Origin: Chloroflexota bacterium
GTDB taxonomy: Bacteria; Chloroflexota; Ktedonobacteria; Ktedonobacterales; Ktedonobacteraceae
Direction of reading: 5' to 3'
Assembly: GCA_005881995.1 (NCBI GenBank)
Contig: VBHV01000126.1
Coordinates: forward strand, 1 to 13,174
DNA length: 13,174 nt
Each line of letters starts with the position of its first letter. The stretch's first letter is position 1. Below the pieces are notes generated by a model that searched no databases, had not been told where the DNA came from, and saw only the letters and a list, made by a program, of their open reading frames with translations. This document shows, piece after piece, positions 1 through 6,511 of this stretch. A program made the translations under genes and the position numbers.

Positions 1-967
1 CGCTGCCGACAACTCGCTGCACCGTGAATGGGGCGTTGTTGCTTCCTCCACGGGCGATGTAGATACCCCTGCAGACATTCGACTGTGGGAGCGGCAGCAG
101 GCTGATCTCGCGCACTTCGCCCAATTCGCTGATAGTCAGTGTCTCACGCCGCTCCTGCTCTGAGCCTTTTAAGGCTATGCTCGCGGTGCGATCTCCGGCG
201 AAGATGTTCAGTGTGTAAGGCCCTGCTCCGGTGAGTTTAGCGATACCCCTGCATTTACCCTCGCGGTCACAGTGTAGCTCCTCACGTCCACCGGTACGTT
301 GTCCTCGCTCCTGCAACTCCGCCTCAATCGAACCGGTATACGGTTGTCCAAATGCGCTAATGGCCAGCGTATAGCGCAGCGTTTCCCCGCTCAATTGCTG
401 TTGGACCAGTTCCGCGTGGAGGGGAGCCAGGCGGTACTCCGCGATTTCAAAGGAGACTGCCGCTTCAAATCCGTCCAATGTTGCCTCGTACACGCCCTCC
501 GGCAAGCCCGTCAGAGACCAGAGGCACATGCCATATTCATCCAATGTCAGTGGATAATCCGCGTAGGCATTACCGCTCAAACTGAGGTGCAGCGTCAATT
601 TTGCGCCTGCTGGCTGCCGGTGCTGTGGAGCAGCAATCAGTAGGCGTACCGTATCATGATGGGCCCGGTACAAAGTCTTGTCGCTGGTGAGCGAAACCAG
701 TTCAGATCGCGGCAGCGCGATAGGTGAGATAGTCACACCGGGCAGCGAGAGTTCTTCCCTGCCTCGAAAGAGTATCGCTGGCTTTGCGGCGCCAGACAAT
801 CCGGAGACTGCCAGCAATCGTTCCATGCCTGAACGCTGGGGCCAGTCAGCTTTGAGGAAGACAAACCATTTGCCCAGGAGCGCGCTATCTCCCAGCTTCT
901 CGATCAGTGAAAAATCAGAAATATGTACAGAGGAGTCATAACTTGCTGTCAGATTTTGTTGTATCAT
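1..967 (-). CDS. Large protein with alpha-2-macroglobulin-like (MG2-MG3-type) domains, C-terminus off the window
   Basis: The reverse strand is open from an ATG at 967 to the window edge (322 codons, no stop), with a good ribosome site GGGAGG 7 bases upstream. Residues about 92-175 read like a macroglobulin MG2 domain: a TSDKTLYRAHHDTVRLL start resembling the family's TDKPxYxPGxTVxFR, then alternating beta strands, ending with GLPEGVYEATLDG. Residues about 172-265 resemble MG3: FEIAEYRLAPLHAEL followed by YTLAISAFGQPYTGSIEAEL, like the YTYGKPVxG pattern. The first 90 residues are unassigned and mostly strand-like. No signal peptide or lipobox is visible at the chosen start, which is odd for a macroglobulin-like protein, normally exported. 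The thioester and bait regions, if any, would lie outside the window. Other Ig-like bacterial proteins remain possible. The reading frame is secure; the domain call is by eye. Confidence 0.72.
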   Translation of the reverse strand, partial: MIQQNLTASYDSSVHISDFSLIEKLGDSALLGKWFVFLKADWPQRSGMERLLAVSGLSGAAKPAILFRGREELSLPGVTISPIALPRSELVSLTSDKTLYRAHHDTVRLLIAAPQHRQPAGAKLTLHLSLSGNAYADYPLTLDEYGMCLWSLTGLPEGVYEATLDGFEAAVSFEIAEYRLAPLHAELVQQQLSGETLRYTLAISAFGQPYTGSIEAELQERGQRTGGREELHCDREGKCRGIAKLTGAGPYTLNIFAGDRTASIALKGSEQERRETLTISELGEVREISLLPLPQSNVCRGIYIARGGSNNAPFTVQRVVGS

Positions 968-1010
968 ATGGCAACCTCCCATTAAAATACATAGAGTATC
1001 AAGTAAAAAA

Positions 1011-1032
1011 ACAATCACATTGCTATGATTGT
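1011..1032 (+). promoter_or_regulatory. Putative extended -10 promoter of the sedolisin gene inside a 7-8-7 inverted repeat
   Basis: The 110-bp divergent spacer contains TGCTATGAT (1021-1029), an extended -10 with one mismatch, about 50 bases before the sedolisin ATG. No clear -35 precedes it, as is common for extended -10 promoters. It lies inside an exact inverted repeat, ACAATCA (1011-1017) and TGATTGT (1026-1032), spaced by 8 bases. A repressor bound there would cover the -10. The promoter assignment is inference from sequence alone. Confidence 0.4.
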
Positions 1033-1077
1033 CTGACCTACCTTACATCATCTGCATGAAAAGCACAAGAGGTGACT

Positions 1078-2379
1078 ATGCTAACCGCAAAACGTTCGAT
1101 ACCTGTTCTACTACTACTCTGCGCGCTGCTAACCGCCTGCACCCCTTTGTGGTCCAGTGGCTCTGCTGACACATCTACGCAAGCTGCCGATTCCTCACCA
1201 TTAACCTGCCCGCCTGATATTACGCGCAATGCGAACTGCCAGACGCCTCACTCTTTGCGTGTAGCCTACGGGGTCGAATCGCTGGTGCAGCATGGCTACA
1301 CCGGCAAGGGACAGACGGTCGTCGATATTGTCTCATTTGGTAGTCCCACTTTGCAGCACGATATGGACATATTTGATCAAGAGTTTGGTTTGCCGCCGAT
1401 TACGGTCAAAGTACTTGCCCCGCTTGGCGCAAAACCTTTTAATTTTGCCGATAAAAATATGACTGGCTGGGCGGGCGAGACAGAACTGGATGTGCAGATC
1501 ATACACGCCATTGCTCCCGGCGCGAACATCGTCGTCTTGACCAGCCCCGTCTCAGAGACCGAGGGCACGATTGGCCTACCCCAATTCCTCAAATTGGAGC
1601 AGTATGCCGTCAACAACCATCTTGGCAGCATCATCTCGCAAAGCTGGGGTGCGTCCGAAGTTACCTTAAATGGCAGCGCGGGACAACAGCAAGTGCATGC
1701 GTGGGATTCATTCTTCGAGCAGGCGACAACCAAACAAGGTATTACCTTCCTCGCTTCGTCGGGCGATAATGGCGCCACTGATTACACCGATTTGAATGCT
1801 ACTACCCTCTCGACCACACCGACAACCAGCTTTCCTACCGATGATCCCTGGGTGACGAGTGTTGGTGGCACCAGTCTGAAACGTGCCGGGGGCGCCAACT
1901 CGTTTGTCGAAACTGGATGGAGCATGAGCGGCGGCGGCTTTAGCACATTCTTTCCAACGCCCTCCTATCAACAGGTATTGCCCTCTAACGTGCTGAAAGA
2001 GCTCAACCACCGGCGTGGTGTGCCTGACGTCGCGGCTGATGCCGATCCTCATACCGGTTTAGCCATCTATGTGGGTGGCTGGGAGCTTGGAGGTGGCACC
2101 AGCGCCAGCGCCCCGCTCTGGGCTGCAATTATGGCCATAGCCAATCAGATGGCGGGTCATTCGCTCGGCTTTATCAATGCAGCCCTCTACAAGCTGGCCG
2201 CTTCCCGCACATATACGCAAGATTTTCACGATATCACCATGGGCAATAACACCACCGTTGTGGATGGTAAGTTCGTGCCGGGCTATTCCGCTTCGCAAGG
2301 TTGGGACCCCATCACAGGCCTGGGTTCACCCAATGTAGAGAAGTTATTACCTGATCTGATTGTGGCAATACGGGTGTAA
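1078..2379 (+). CDS. Sedolisin-family (S53) serine-carboxyl peptidase, predicted lipoprotein, no prodomain
   Basis: 433 residues. I choose the ATG at 1078 over the GTG at 1072, because GAGGTGA (1069-1075) is a strong ribosome site that overlaps that GTG. Residues 5-21 form a hydrophobic signal ending in the lipobox LTAC (Cys21), so the mature enzyme should be lipid-anchored outside the membrane. The S53 catalytic set is visible: Glu134 and Asp138 in GWAGETELD (E-x3-D spacing), the oxyanion-hole Asp230 in SSGDNG, and Ser342 in GGTSASAP. The C-terminal calcium site is also present (FHDIT with Asp385, then GWDPITGLG with Asp410). The family normally cleaves proteins at acidic pH after removing a large N-terminal prodomain. 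Here the catalytic domain begins near residue 58, so that prodomain is missing. It is divergent from the macroglobulin-like gene. Family call is firm; activity and pH range are inferred. Confidence 0.93.
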   Translation: MLTAKRSIPVLLLLCALLTACTPLWSSGSADTSTQAADSSPLTCPPDITRNANCQTPHSLRVAYGVESLVQHGYTGKGQTVVDIVSFGSPTLQHDMDIFDQEFGLPPITVKVLAPLGAKPFNFADKNMTGWAGETELDVQIIHAIAPGANIVVLTSPVSETEGTIGLPQFLKLEQYAVNNHLGSIISQSWGASEVTLNGSAGQQQVHAWDSFFEQATTKQGITFLASSGDNGATDYTDLNATTLSTTPTTSFPTDDPWVTSVGGTSLKRAGGANSFVETGWSMSGGGFSTFFPTPSYQQVLPSNVLKELNHRRGVPDVAADADPHTGLAIYVGGWELGGGTSASAPLWAAIMAIANQMAGHSLGFINAALYKLAASRTYTQDFHDITMGNNTTVVDGKFVPGYSASQGWDPITGLGSPNVEKLLPDLIVAIRV

Positions 2380-2409
2380 CGATACTGCTTTCAAGAGGAA
2401 AAGCCTATC

Positions 2410-2820
2410 ATGCAGACGTTTCTGCCTTATGCCACATTTGAGGATGCAGCAACTGTGCTTGACTTTAGACGGCTTGGAAAACAGAGAGTAGAGGGAGTAC
2501 AAATTCTCAGGATACTCTCCACGCCGGATTACGTTGGGGCCTGGGCGAATCATCCCGCGGTAAAGATGTGGAGAGGCTACGAAAATGCCTTAAAGTTATA
2601 CGTCAACATCATGATTAAAACGTGGCAGGAGCGAGGCTACCGCAATAACCTGCCTTCCTATGAAATCAACCCGTACGAAATATGCTTTCCCTGGTGGTTG
2701 GGAGATGAGCGCCTGCATGCTTCACACAAATCTAATCTGCTGCGCAAGGACCCTGCCTACTATCGCCAGTTTAATTGGAATGTACCTGATAACCTTCCAT
2801 ATTTTTGGCCTGTGAAGTAA
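2410..2820 (+). CDS. MSMEG_6728-type protein of the pyrimidine-dimer glycosylase (Pyr_excise) superfamily
   Basis: 136 residues, ATG start with AAGAGG about 11 bases upstream. The protein begins MQTFLPYATFEDAATVLD, continues RRLGKQRVEGVQILR, then NHPAVKMWRGYE, and ends in WWLGDERLHASHKSNLLRKD and PYFWPVK. This set of conserved blocks is what I know from the small actinobacterial MSMEG_6728-like family, which domain databases place with T4 endonuclease V-like pyrimidine dimer glycosylases. The T4 enzyme uses the N-terminal Thr exposed after Met removal; here residue 2 is Gln and Thr is residue 3, so repair activity should not be assumed. It starts 30 bp after the sedolisin stop and may be read through from it, although the functions look unrelated. 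Its last three codons form part of a long palindrome. Confidence 0.85.
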   Translation: MQTFLPYATFEDAATVLDFRRLGKQRVEGVQILRILSTPDYVGAWANHPAVKMWRGYENALKLYVNIMIKTWQERGYRNNLPSYEINPYEICFPWWLGDERLHASHKSNLLRKDPAYYRQFNWNVPDNLPYFWPVK

Positions 2821-2876
2821 AGACCCAACCGTTCGCCAGGTTGTACCCCAGTGAACGGTTGGGTCTTTACTTCACA
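2811..2876. terminator. Bidirectional terminator: 24-bp perfect inverted repeat overlapping a stop codon
   Basis: The arms 2811-2834 and 2853-2876 are exact reverse complements over 24 bases, around an 18-base loop. The inner part (CCCAACCGTTC/GAACGGTTGGG) is the GC-rich stem; the outer part gives an A-rich run on one side and TCTTTACTT on the other. On either strand the stem is therefore followed by a U-rich tail. It lies between convergent genes (stops at 2820 and 2888), as expected for a shared intrinsic terminator. The left arm contains the last codons and TAA of the upstream gene. Confidence 0.8.
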
Positions 2877-2887
2877 GAACGTGTCTT

Positions 2888-3160
2888 TTACCACCTCTGC
2901 TGAGGCTGACGCTCGTACTGGTAATATCCGTAATTGGGCTGACCGAACATCACACGACGGCGACGCTGACCAAACAGCAGGTATAGCAGCGTACCCAGGA
3001 ACGGTACTAGCCAGATCAAAGCCAGCCAGAACACCGTACCAGCAAACGAGTGATCGTCTTCAAACACCATGATGGTGGCAATGATGTGCCCCAGCAATGG
3101 CACAAAGACAATCACCAGGAACAGTAACGAATTGAATATACACCCTCGGTTTCCCGACAT
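2888..3160 (-). CDS. Small PLDc_N-type integral membrane protein
   Basis: 90 residues, ATG start preceded by GAGGAGA. Two hydrophobic helices are clear: about residues 9-32 and 42-63. The second ends in the pattern IWLVPFLGTLLYLLFG followed by QRRRR, which matches the N-terminal membrane domain that precedes the catalytic part in cardiolipin synthases (PLDc_N), and which also occurs alone in many short bacterial proteins. No HKD catalytic motif is present, so it is not itself a phospholipase. The positive cluster after helix 2 suggests that the Tyr/Gln-rich tail is cytoplasmic. It lies 135 bp downstream of the amidohydrolase on the same strand and may share its transcript. The specific role is unknown. 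Confidence 0.75.
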   Translation of the reverse strand: MSGNRGCIFNSLLFLVIVFVPLLGHIIATIMVFEDDHSFAGTVFWLALIWLVPFLGTLLYLLFGQRRRRVMFGQPNYGYYQYERQPQQRW

Positions 3161-3295
3161 TTTTTCTGTGTCTCCTCGTTATCAAGCGTTGGCCGCACTT
3201 TATTTCATGCGCTCTGAGAGCCTCGTCGACCAACACACGCTTCATTGCTCTCTATGGATATATACGAGGAGGATAGGAATGCGTTGTAACCAGAT

Positions 3296-4540
3296 TCAAT
3301 CCTTGATGAGCCTATTTTTCATCTCTTGTCCTCCCTTGAGCACCAGCTTCACGTTGTCGGGATGCGCAATAACGCTGATATCATCCAGCACATTACCCTT
3401 AACGACGATGACATCCGCGAGTTTGCCTACCTCGAGCGTTCCCAGTTGGGAATCGAGATGCAGCAGTTGCGCGGCGCTCGATGTACTGGCTACAAGAGCC
3501 TGCATTGGAGTCATGCCGTTTTCGACCATCAACTGTAATTCGCGGCCATTTGCCCCGTGGCGGCCAACACCCGAATCGGTACCCATCGCTATTTTCACAC
3601 CCGCTTCCACCGCACTCCGGAAACTCCGTTGATGTGCCTCTATGACAGAGACCGCCTTCGCCGCCATCATAGGTGGAAGGATGTCTGGATGTTCCTTGCC
3701 AAATTCAACCACCGACAACGGCGCAACCAGCGTAGGCACAAGATAAACCTGCCTGTCGATCATCATATCGAGTAGCTCATCGGTCAGATACACCCCATGT
3801 TCGATGGAAGCAATCCCGGCCAGCAGCGCGTTTTTAATGCCCTGCGAGCCTTGCGCGTGCGCCATACAGCGTTTATCCTGCGCTTCGGCTTCATAGACGG
3901 CGGCAGCAATCTCCTCAACCGTCAACTGCGATGATTTGGGCGAGTCAGAGGTTGAAAGCACACCGCCGCTTGTCGCCAGTTTGATCCAGTCCGCTCCCGC
4001 GCGCAAGATTTCACGTGTGGCCTTGCGTACCTCCTCAACGCCATCAGCCACGCCGCCCGGCACATCGTAGAAACGGATACCGAAGAGTCCAAGATCGACA
4101 CAGCATGGGTAAAAACCATCGCCATGCCCACCCGTCTGAGAGATCATCGAAACTGCCACCTGCATGCGCGGCCCCATCACAATCCCGCGTTCTACTGCTA
4201 TCTTCAGACCCGCGGGCGCACCCGCTGCATCGCGCACTGTCGTCACCCCTGCCTCCAACGTTACTCGCATGCGCGGAATGGCCTCAAGCAAGCGCAGTGA
4301 GGGCGTTGTTACCAGCTGGCGCAGCACATTGGGATATTCCATCGCGAAATGGACATGACAATCGATCAATCCAGGTAAGATGTGGCTGCCCTGCGCGTCG
4401 ATCACGCTGGCATCGCGGGGAATCTGAACGCCGCGTCCCAGCGCGCTAATGCGCTCTCCCTCTATGAGCAGAGTCATGCCATCCTGTGGATCACCGCCGC
4501 GCCCGTCAATCATAGTTCCATTGGTTATAGCTAGCGTCAT
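3296..4540 (-). CDS. Metal-dependent amidohydrolase (imidazolonepropionase/Xaa-Pro dipeptidase-like)
   Basis: 414 residues, a usual length for the family; ATG at 4540 with AGGAG about 9 bases upstream. The amidohydrolase metal ligands are all visible: His62 and His64 in LIDCHVH, Lys187 in DWIKLATSGG (the likely carboxylated bridging lysine), His228 in MAHAQG, His248 in IEHG, and Asp322 in GTDSG. The N- and C-terminal beta strands form the small composite domain, with the typical closing segment GTLEVGKLADVIVVKGN. This points to a binuclear, cytoplasmic hydrolase of cyclic amides or dipeptides, as in prolidase-like and Sgx-type enzymes. Substrate cannot be read from sequence, and no catabolic neighbours help. 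The frame is intact and all key residues are kept. Its upstream region is occupied by tandem repeats. Confidence 0.9.
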   Translation of the reverse strand: MTLAITNGTMIDGRGGDPQDGMTLLIEGERISALGRGVQIPRDASVIDAQGSHILPGLIDCHVHFAMEYPNVLRQLVTTPSLRLLEAIPRMRVTLEAGVTTVRDAAGAPAGLKIAVERGIVMGPRMQVAVSMISQTGGHGDGFYPCCVDLGLFGIRFYDVPGGVADGVEEVRKATREILRAGADWIKLATSGGVLSTSDSPKSSQLTVEEIAAAVYEAEAQDKRCMAHAQGSQGIKNALLAGIASIEHGVYLTDELLDMMIDRQVYLVPTLVAPLSVVEFGKEHPDILPPMMAAKAVSVIEAHQRSFRSAVEAGVKIAMGTDSGVGRHGANGRELQLMVENGMTPMQALVASTSSAAQLLHLDSQLGTLEVGKLADVIVVKGNVLDDISVIAHPDNVKLVLKGGQEMKNRLIKD

Positions 4541-4558
4541 CTTGCATTTCTCCTATAG

Positions 4559-4618
4559 ATCTATCTCCCCAGACGGAATATCTATCTCCCCAGGCGGAAT
4601 ATCTATCCCCCCAAACGG
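4559..4618. repeat. 21-bp tandem repeat, nearly three units
   Basis: Units 4559-4579 and 4580-4600 share ATCTATCTCCCCAG-CGGAAT with one difference. A third, partial unit (4601-4618) reads ATCTATCCCCCCAAACGG and runs directly into the first 71-bp repeat, which begins CCCCAAACGG. The array starts 19 bases upstream of the amidohydrolase start codon, where its leader or promoter should be. Confidence 0.85.
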
Positions 4619-4679
4619 CTGCGTAGGGACAAGGGGCGGCGTAGGGTGGATGCGGGGGCCTTGTGCTTGTCCTCGTCCT
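4609..4679 (+). repeat. 71-bp direct repeat, copy 1
   Basis: This block begins CCCCAAACGGCTGCGTAGGG and ends TTGTGCTTGTCCTCGTCCT. The next 71 bases repeat it with two differences. Internally GGACAAG near the start and CTTGTCC near the end are reverse complements, so each copy can fold alone. Its G-runs fit the G3+N1-7 quadruplex pattern (loops ACAA, CGGCGTA, TGGATGC). Reverse-strand open frames through it are by-products of the repeat rather than genes. Confidence 0.9.
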
Positions 4680-4750
4680 CCCCAAACGGCTGCGTAGGGA
4701 CAAGGGGCCGTGTAGGGTGGATGCGGGGGCCTTGTGCTTGTCCTCGTCCT
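4680..4750 (+). repeat. 71-bp direct repeat, copy 2
   Basis: It sits directly after copy 1 with 69 of 71 bases identical; the two changes fall in the loop between the second and third G-runs (CCGTGTA instead of CGGCGTA). The quadruplex pattern is therefore kept. Its 52-bp core (4693-4744) also pairs with the inverted copy at 4786-4837. Confidence 0.9.
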
Positions 4751-4785
4751 GTTGAATACCCACCAATGCAGAACCAGTTCCCCCC

Positions 4786-4837
4786 AGGACAAGCACAAGG
4801 CCCCTGCATCCACTCAGCCCTGCCCCTTGTCCCTACG
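4786..4837 (-). repeat. Inverted partial copy of the 71-bp repeat
   Basis: Read on the reverse strand, these 52 bases start CGTAGGGACAAGGGGC and end GGGGCCTTGTGCTTGTCCT, like the core of the direct copies. Most differences are confined to a 9-base middle segment. With copy 2 it forms a large inverted repeat around a 41-base spacer (4745-4785). The arrangement suggests a non-autonomous repeat element or a rearranged dispersed repeat; no transposase is nearby. Confidence 0.85.
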
Positions 4838-4939
4838 ATGGTACGTTAAGTTTCTCCTGGAATAAGTATAGTCAGGATTGCTTGCAAACGCAATGACACC
4901 GATTTTAGTACTTTTGTACCAAATTGCCTCGAAATAAGC

Positions 4940-4968
4940 TTGACTTTTGTTCTAACTCAGTATACAAT
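4940..4968 (+). promoter_or_regulatory. Sigma-70-like promoter of the FG-GAP membrane protein gene
   Basis: TTGACT (4940-4945) and TACAAT (4963-4968) are each one base from consensus and separated by the ideal 17 bases. Transcription would begin near 4975, giving a leader of about 63 bases to the ATG at 5038. The promoter lies inside the longest possible open frame (which starts at a TTG at 4924), which argues that the longer start is not used. Confidence 0.65.
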
Positions 4969-5037
4969 TCTTTTTATAGAACGAAAATTCTAAATAGGGA
5001 AAATATGCGCTTCGAGGCGAAGGAAGTTGGTGATTCC

Positions 5038-5832
5038 ATGGATGAAATTCGCATGCAGCGTGCCAGGCGCACTTCTGCTCAGCCGGCGCCCATCACAGAT
5101 GAAGATATGATCAACGAGGGAGGGTACGAAGATCCCTGGCCTGGTCGATTACCCTCCAGTTCGCGTCGCTACGTGCCACATGCTGATGTGCGAGCAGAAA
5201 CGGGACGCAAGCTAGCTGATGCGCATTTCTCCGCGTCTCAAAAAAACGGCCAGGAGCGCCATAGTATCCCGCCCAGGCGTACCGCGACCCAGACCAGTAT
5301 TCCGGCGGTGCAGGGAAACCGGCAGCGCGCACCCTATAGCGAGGACGAGCAGACTCCGCACCGCACCAGTGGTCTTTTAGCCCCTAGGGGGAGAGTACGC
5401 TTTCACTGGTTAGTCTTTGTGGGGCTGGCCATGTTCATCATGATAATTGGATGGCTCACCTTTAGCGCGCTGAGTAGCTGGTGGCAGGTAACGCAGGATG
5501 ACTGGCATTATGGCCGTCCGCGCACCTATCAAACCGATGCTGTCGTTGGTCACAACGATTCCTCAACCTCTCCCAGTCATTTTATTGCGATGAACCTGAA
5601 TCGTCATGTGGTAGTGATTGAGATACCCGGGGGTGATTCCTCCAAATCGAAGATATACAATGGGCCTATGTTGATTGGCCCCGGCCAGGACCTGACACCT
5701 GTTACCCTCACATTTAAAGATGTCAACGGAGATGGCAAATTAGATATGATCATCAATGTGCAGGATACGCACTTTGTTTTTCTCAATTCGAACGGGACGT
5801 TTGTCCCTGCACCAGGGCAAAGCGGTAGCTGA
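5038..5832 (+). CDS. Single-pass membrane protein with extracytoplasmic FG-GAP/VCBS-type repeat
   Basis: 264 residues from the ATG at 5038. GGTGAT ends three bases before this ATG, in the register expected for pairing with the 16S tail; an in-frame ATG at 5005 has only a weak site. Residues 1-120 are polar, rich in Arg, Pro, Ser and acidic residues, and probably disordered in the cytoplasm. Residues about 122-146 (HWLVFVGLAMFIMIIGWLTF) form the only membrane helix. The remaining 115 residues should be outside. They contain DVNGDGKLD (residues 228-236), a calcium-loop-like motif typical of FG-GAP/VCBS beta-propeller repeats, followed by a strand ending HFVFLNSNGTFVP. One clear repeat is visible, so it is a minimal or degenerate version. 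Ligand and role are unknown. It converges on the next gene with a 13-bp gap and no obvious terminator. Confidence 0.8.
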   Translation: MDEIRMQRARRTSAQPAPITDEDMINEGGYEDPWPGRLPSSSRRYVPHADVRAETGRKLADAHFSASQKNGQERHSIPPRRTATQTSIPAVQGNRQRAPYSEDEQTPHRTSGLLAPRGRVRFHWLVFVGLAMFIMIIGWLTFSALSSWWQVTQDDWHYGRPRTYQTDAVVGHNDSSTSPSHFIAMNLNRHVVVIEIPGGDSSKSKIYNGPMLIGPGQDLTPVTLTFKDVNGDGKLDMIINVQDTHFVFLNSNGTFVPAPGQSGS

Positions 5833-5845
5833 GAAATAAAAAGTA

Positions 5846-6145
5846 TTAAAGCCTCGAAGTAGCTCCCACATCCCTGGTTGTTTCCGTGTTGGTGACTGAG
5901 GTATACGTGCTAGCCACATGCGCGCTTACTGACGCCAGATTCTGTTGAGGATGCGCCGCCTGTACAGAGATAATAGGGAATGATCCCGGTGGGGTTGGTA
6001 CATCATCCGTCTCAATGTGTTCAAACGGACGCAAGCGAAATGCCATTGCTGCGAAGACTCCTAGCCAGGTGAGCAGTATGCCAAGGAGAGTCCAGGCCAG
6101 GATCATTTGTGTCGGTGTTGATAGAGCGTAAACATCCACAGGCAT
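5846..6145 (-). CDS. Small single-helix membrane protein, function unknown
   Basis: Up to 99 residues. One strong hydrophobic helix lies at about residues 13-37 (MILAWTLLGILLTWLGVFAAMAF), followed by RLRP, which predicts a cytoplasmic C-terminus. The tail is rich in Ser, Thr, Val and Pro and low in complexity. The start is uncertain: the ATG at 6145 has AAGAGG only two bases upstream, too close, whereas the GTG two codons later (6139) has the same site at a good 8-base spacing. I recognise no family. A perfect TATAAT lies about 38 bases upstream, so the gene is plausibly expressed on its own. Confidence 0.6.
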   Translation of the reverse strand: MPVDVYALSTPTQMILAWTLLGILLTWLGVFAAMAFRLRPFEHIETDDVPTPPGSFPIISVQAAHPQQNLASVSAHVASTYTSVTNTETTRDVGATSRL

Positions 6146-6182
6146 ATCCTCTTCATTTCATTTGTTATTTGTTCTCAGGCAT

Positions 6183-6188
6183 ATTATA
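6183..6188 (-). promoter_or_regulatory. Consensus -10 box upstream of the small membrane protein gene
   Basis: On the reverse strand the sequence reads TTTGTATAATATG, an exact TATAAT about 38 bases before the 6145 start. A possible -35, TTGCCA (6203-6208), is spaced only 14 bases, which is short, so either the -35 is poor or this is not a standard promoter. Confidence 0.4.
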
Positions 6189-6379
6189 CAAACGAAGAAA
6201 ATTGGCAAAGTTAACCATATCACCCAAGTGGTTGAGTCTCATCACCCTGTTAAAACGTGTCGAAAACAGGTAATATATTCATGTACAAGCAAGTATCAGT
6301 TCTTATGGTCCGCCCGCACACAGTACGTTGGCAGACGGGATAAAGACCAGTTCGTTTGCTTGCCTGGGAGATGGGAGAT

Positions 6380-6511
6380 ATGAAAACGGTTCCTAAATAT
6401 AGGACGTTGCTTCCCGAAAAAAAGTTGCGGCGCATCCGTCACTACCTGGTAGCCAGTACGTTTTCTAAGACAAGAGAACGAAGACACCTTGTTCTTTTTG
6501 CAGAAACCTGA
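6380..6511 (+). CDS. Possible 43-residue basic protein (doubtful)
   Basis: ATG at 6380 (an in-frame ATG also at 6371) with GGGAG at 6366-6370, 9 bases upstream, then 43 codons to TGA. The product would begin MKTVPKYRTLLPEKKLRRIRH and is strongly basic (KK, RR, RERRH). It matches no family I know and could be chance in a gap region. Conservation with synonymous bias in relatives would be needed to accept it. Confidence 0.2.
   Translation: MKTVPKYRTLLPEKKLRRIRHYLVASTFSKTRERRHLVLFAET

Noticed and set aside
299..941. Two forward frames of 114 and 87 codons
   Set aside because: They are antisense to the macroglobulin-like reverse gene, which has a clear start, ribosome site and domain patterns.
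3279..3632. Forward frame with a perfect GAGGAGG ribosome site six bases before ATG 3279, antisense to the amidohydrolase 3' end
   Set aside because: The translation is Ser/Thr/Pro-rich with no motif, exactly antisense to a strongly conserved enzyme; the ribosome site looks like coincidence without independent evidence.
4559..4837. Insertion sequence
   Set aside because: No transposase frame, and no target-site duplication that I can see; called as repeats only.
4506..4849. Several overlapping frames (both strands) through the repeat cluster, with repeated phrases such as DEDKHKAPAST or GPCACP
   Set aside because: They are translations of the 71-bp repeats in different frames; no conserved domain and no credible starts.
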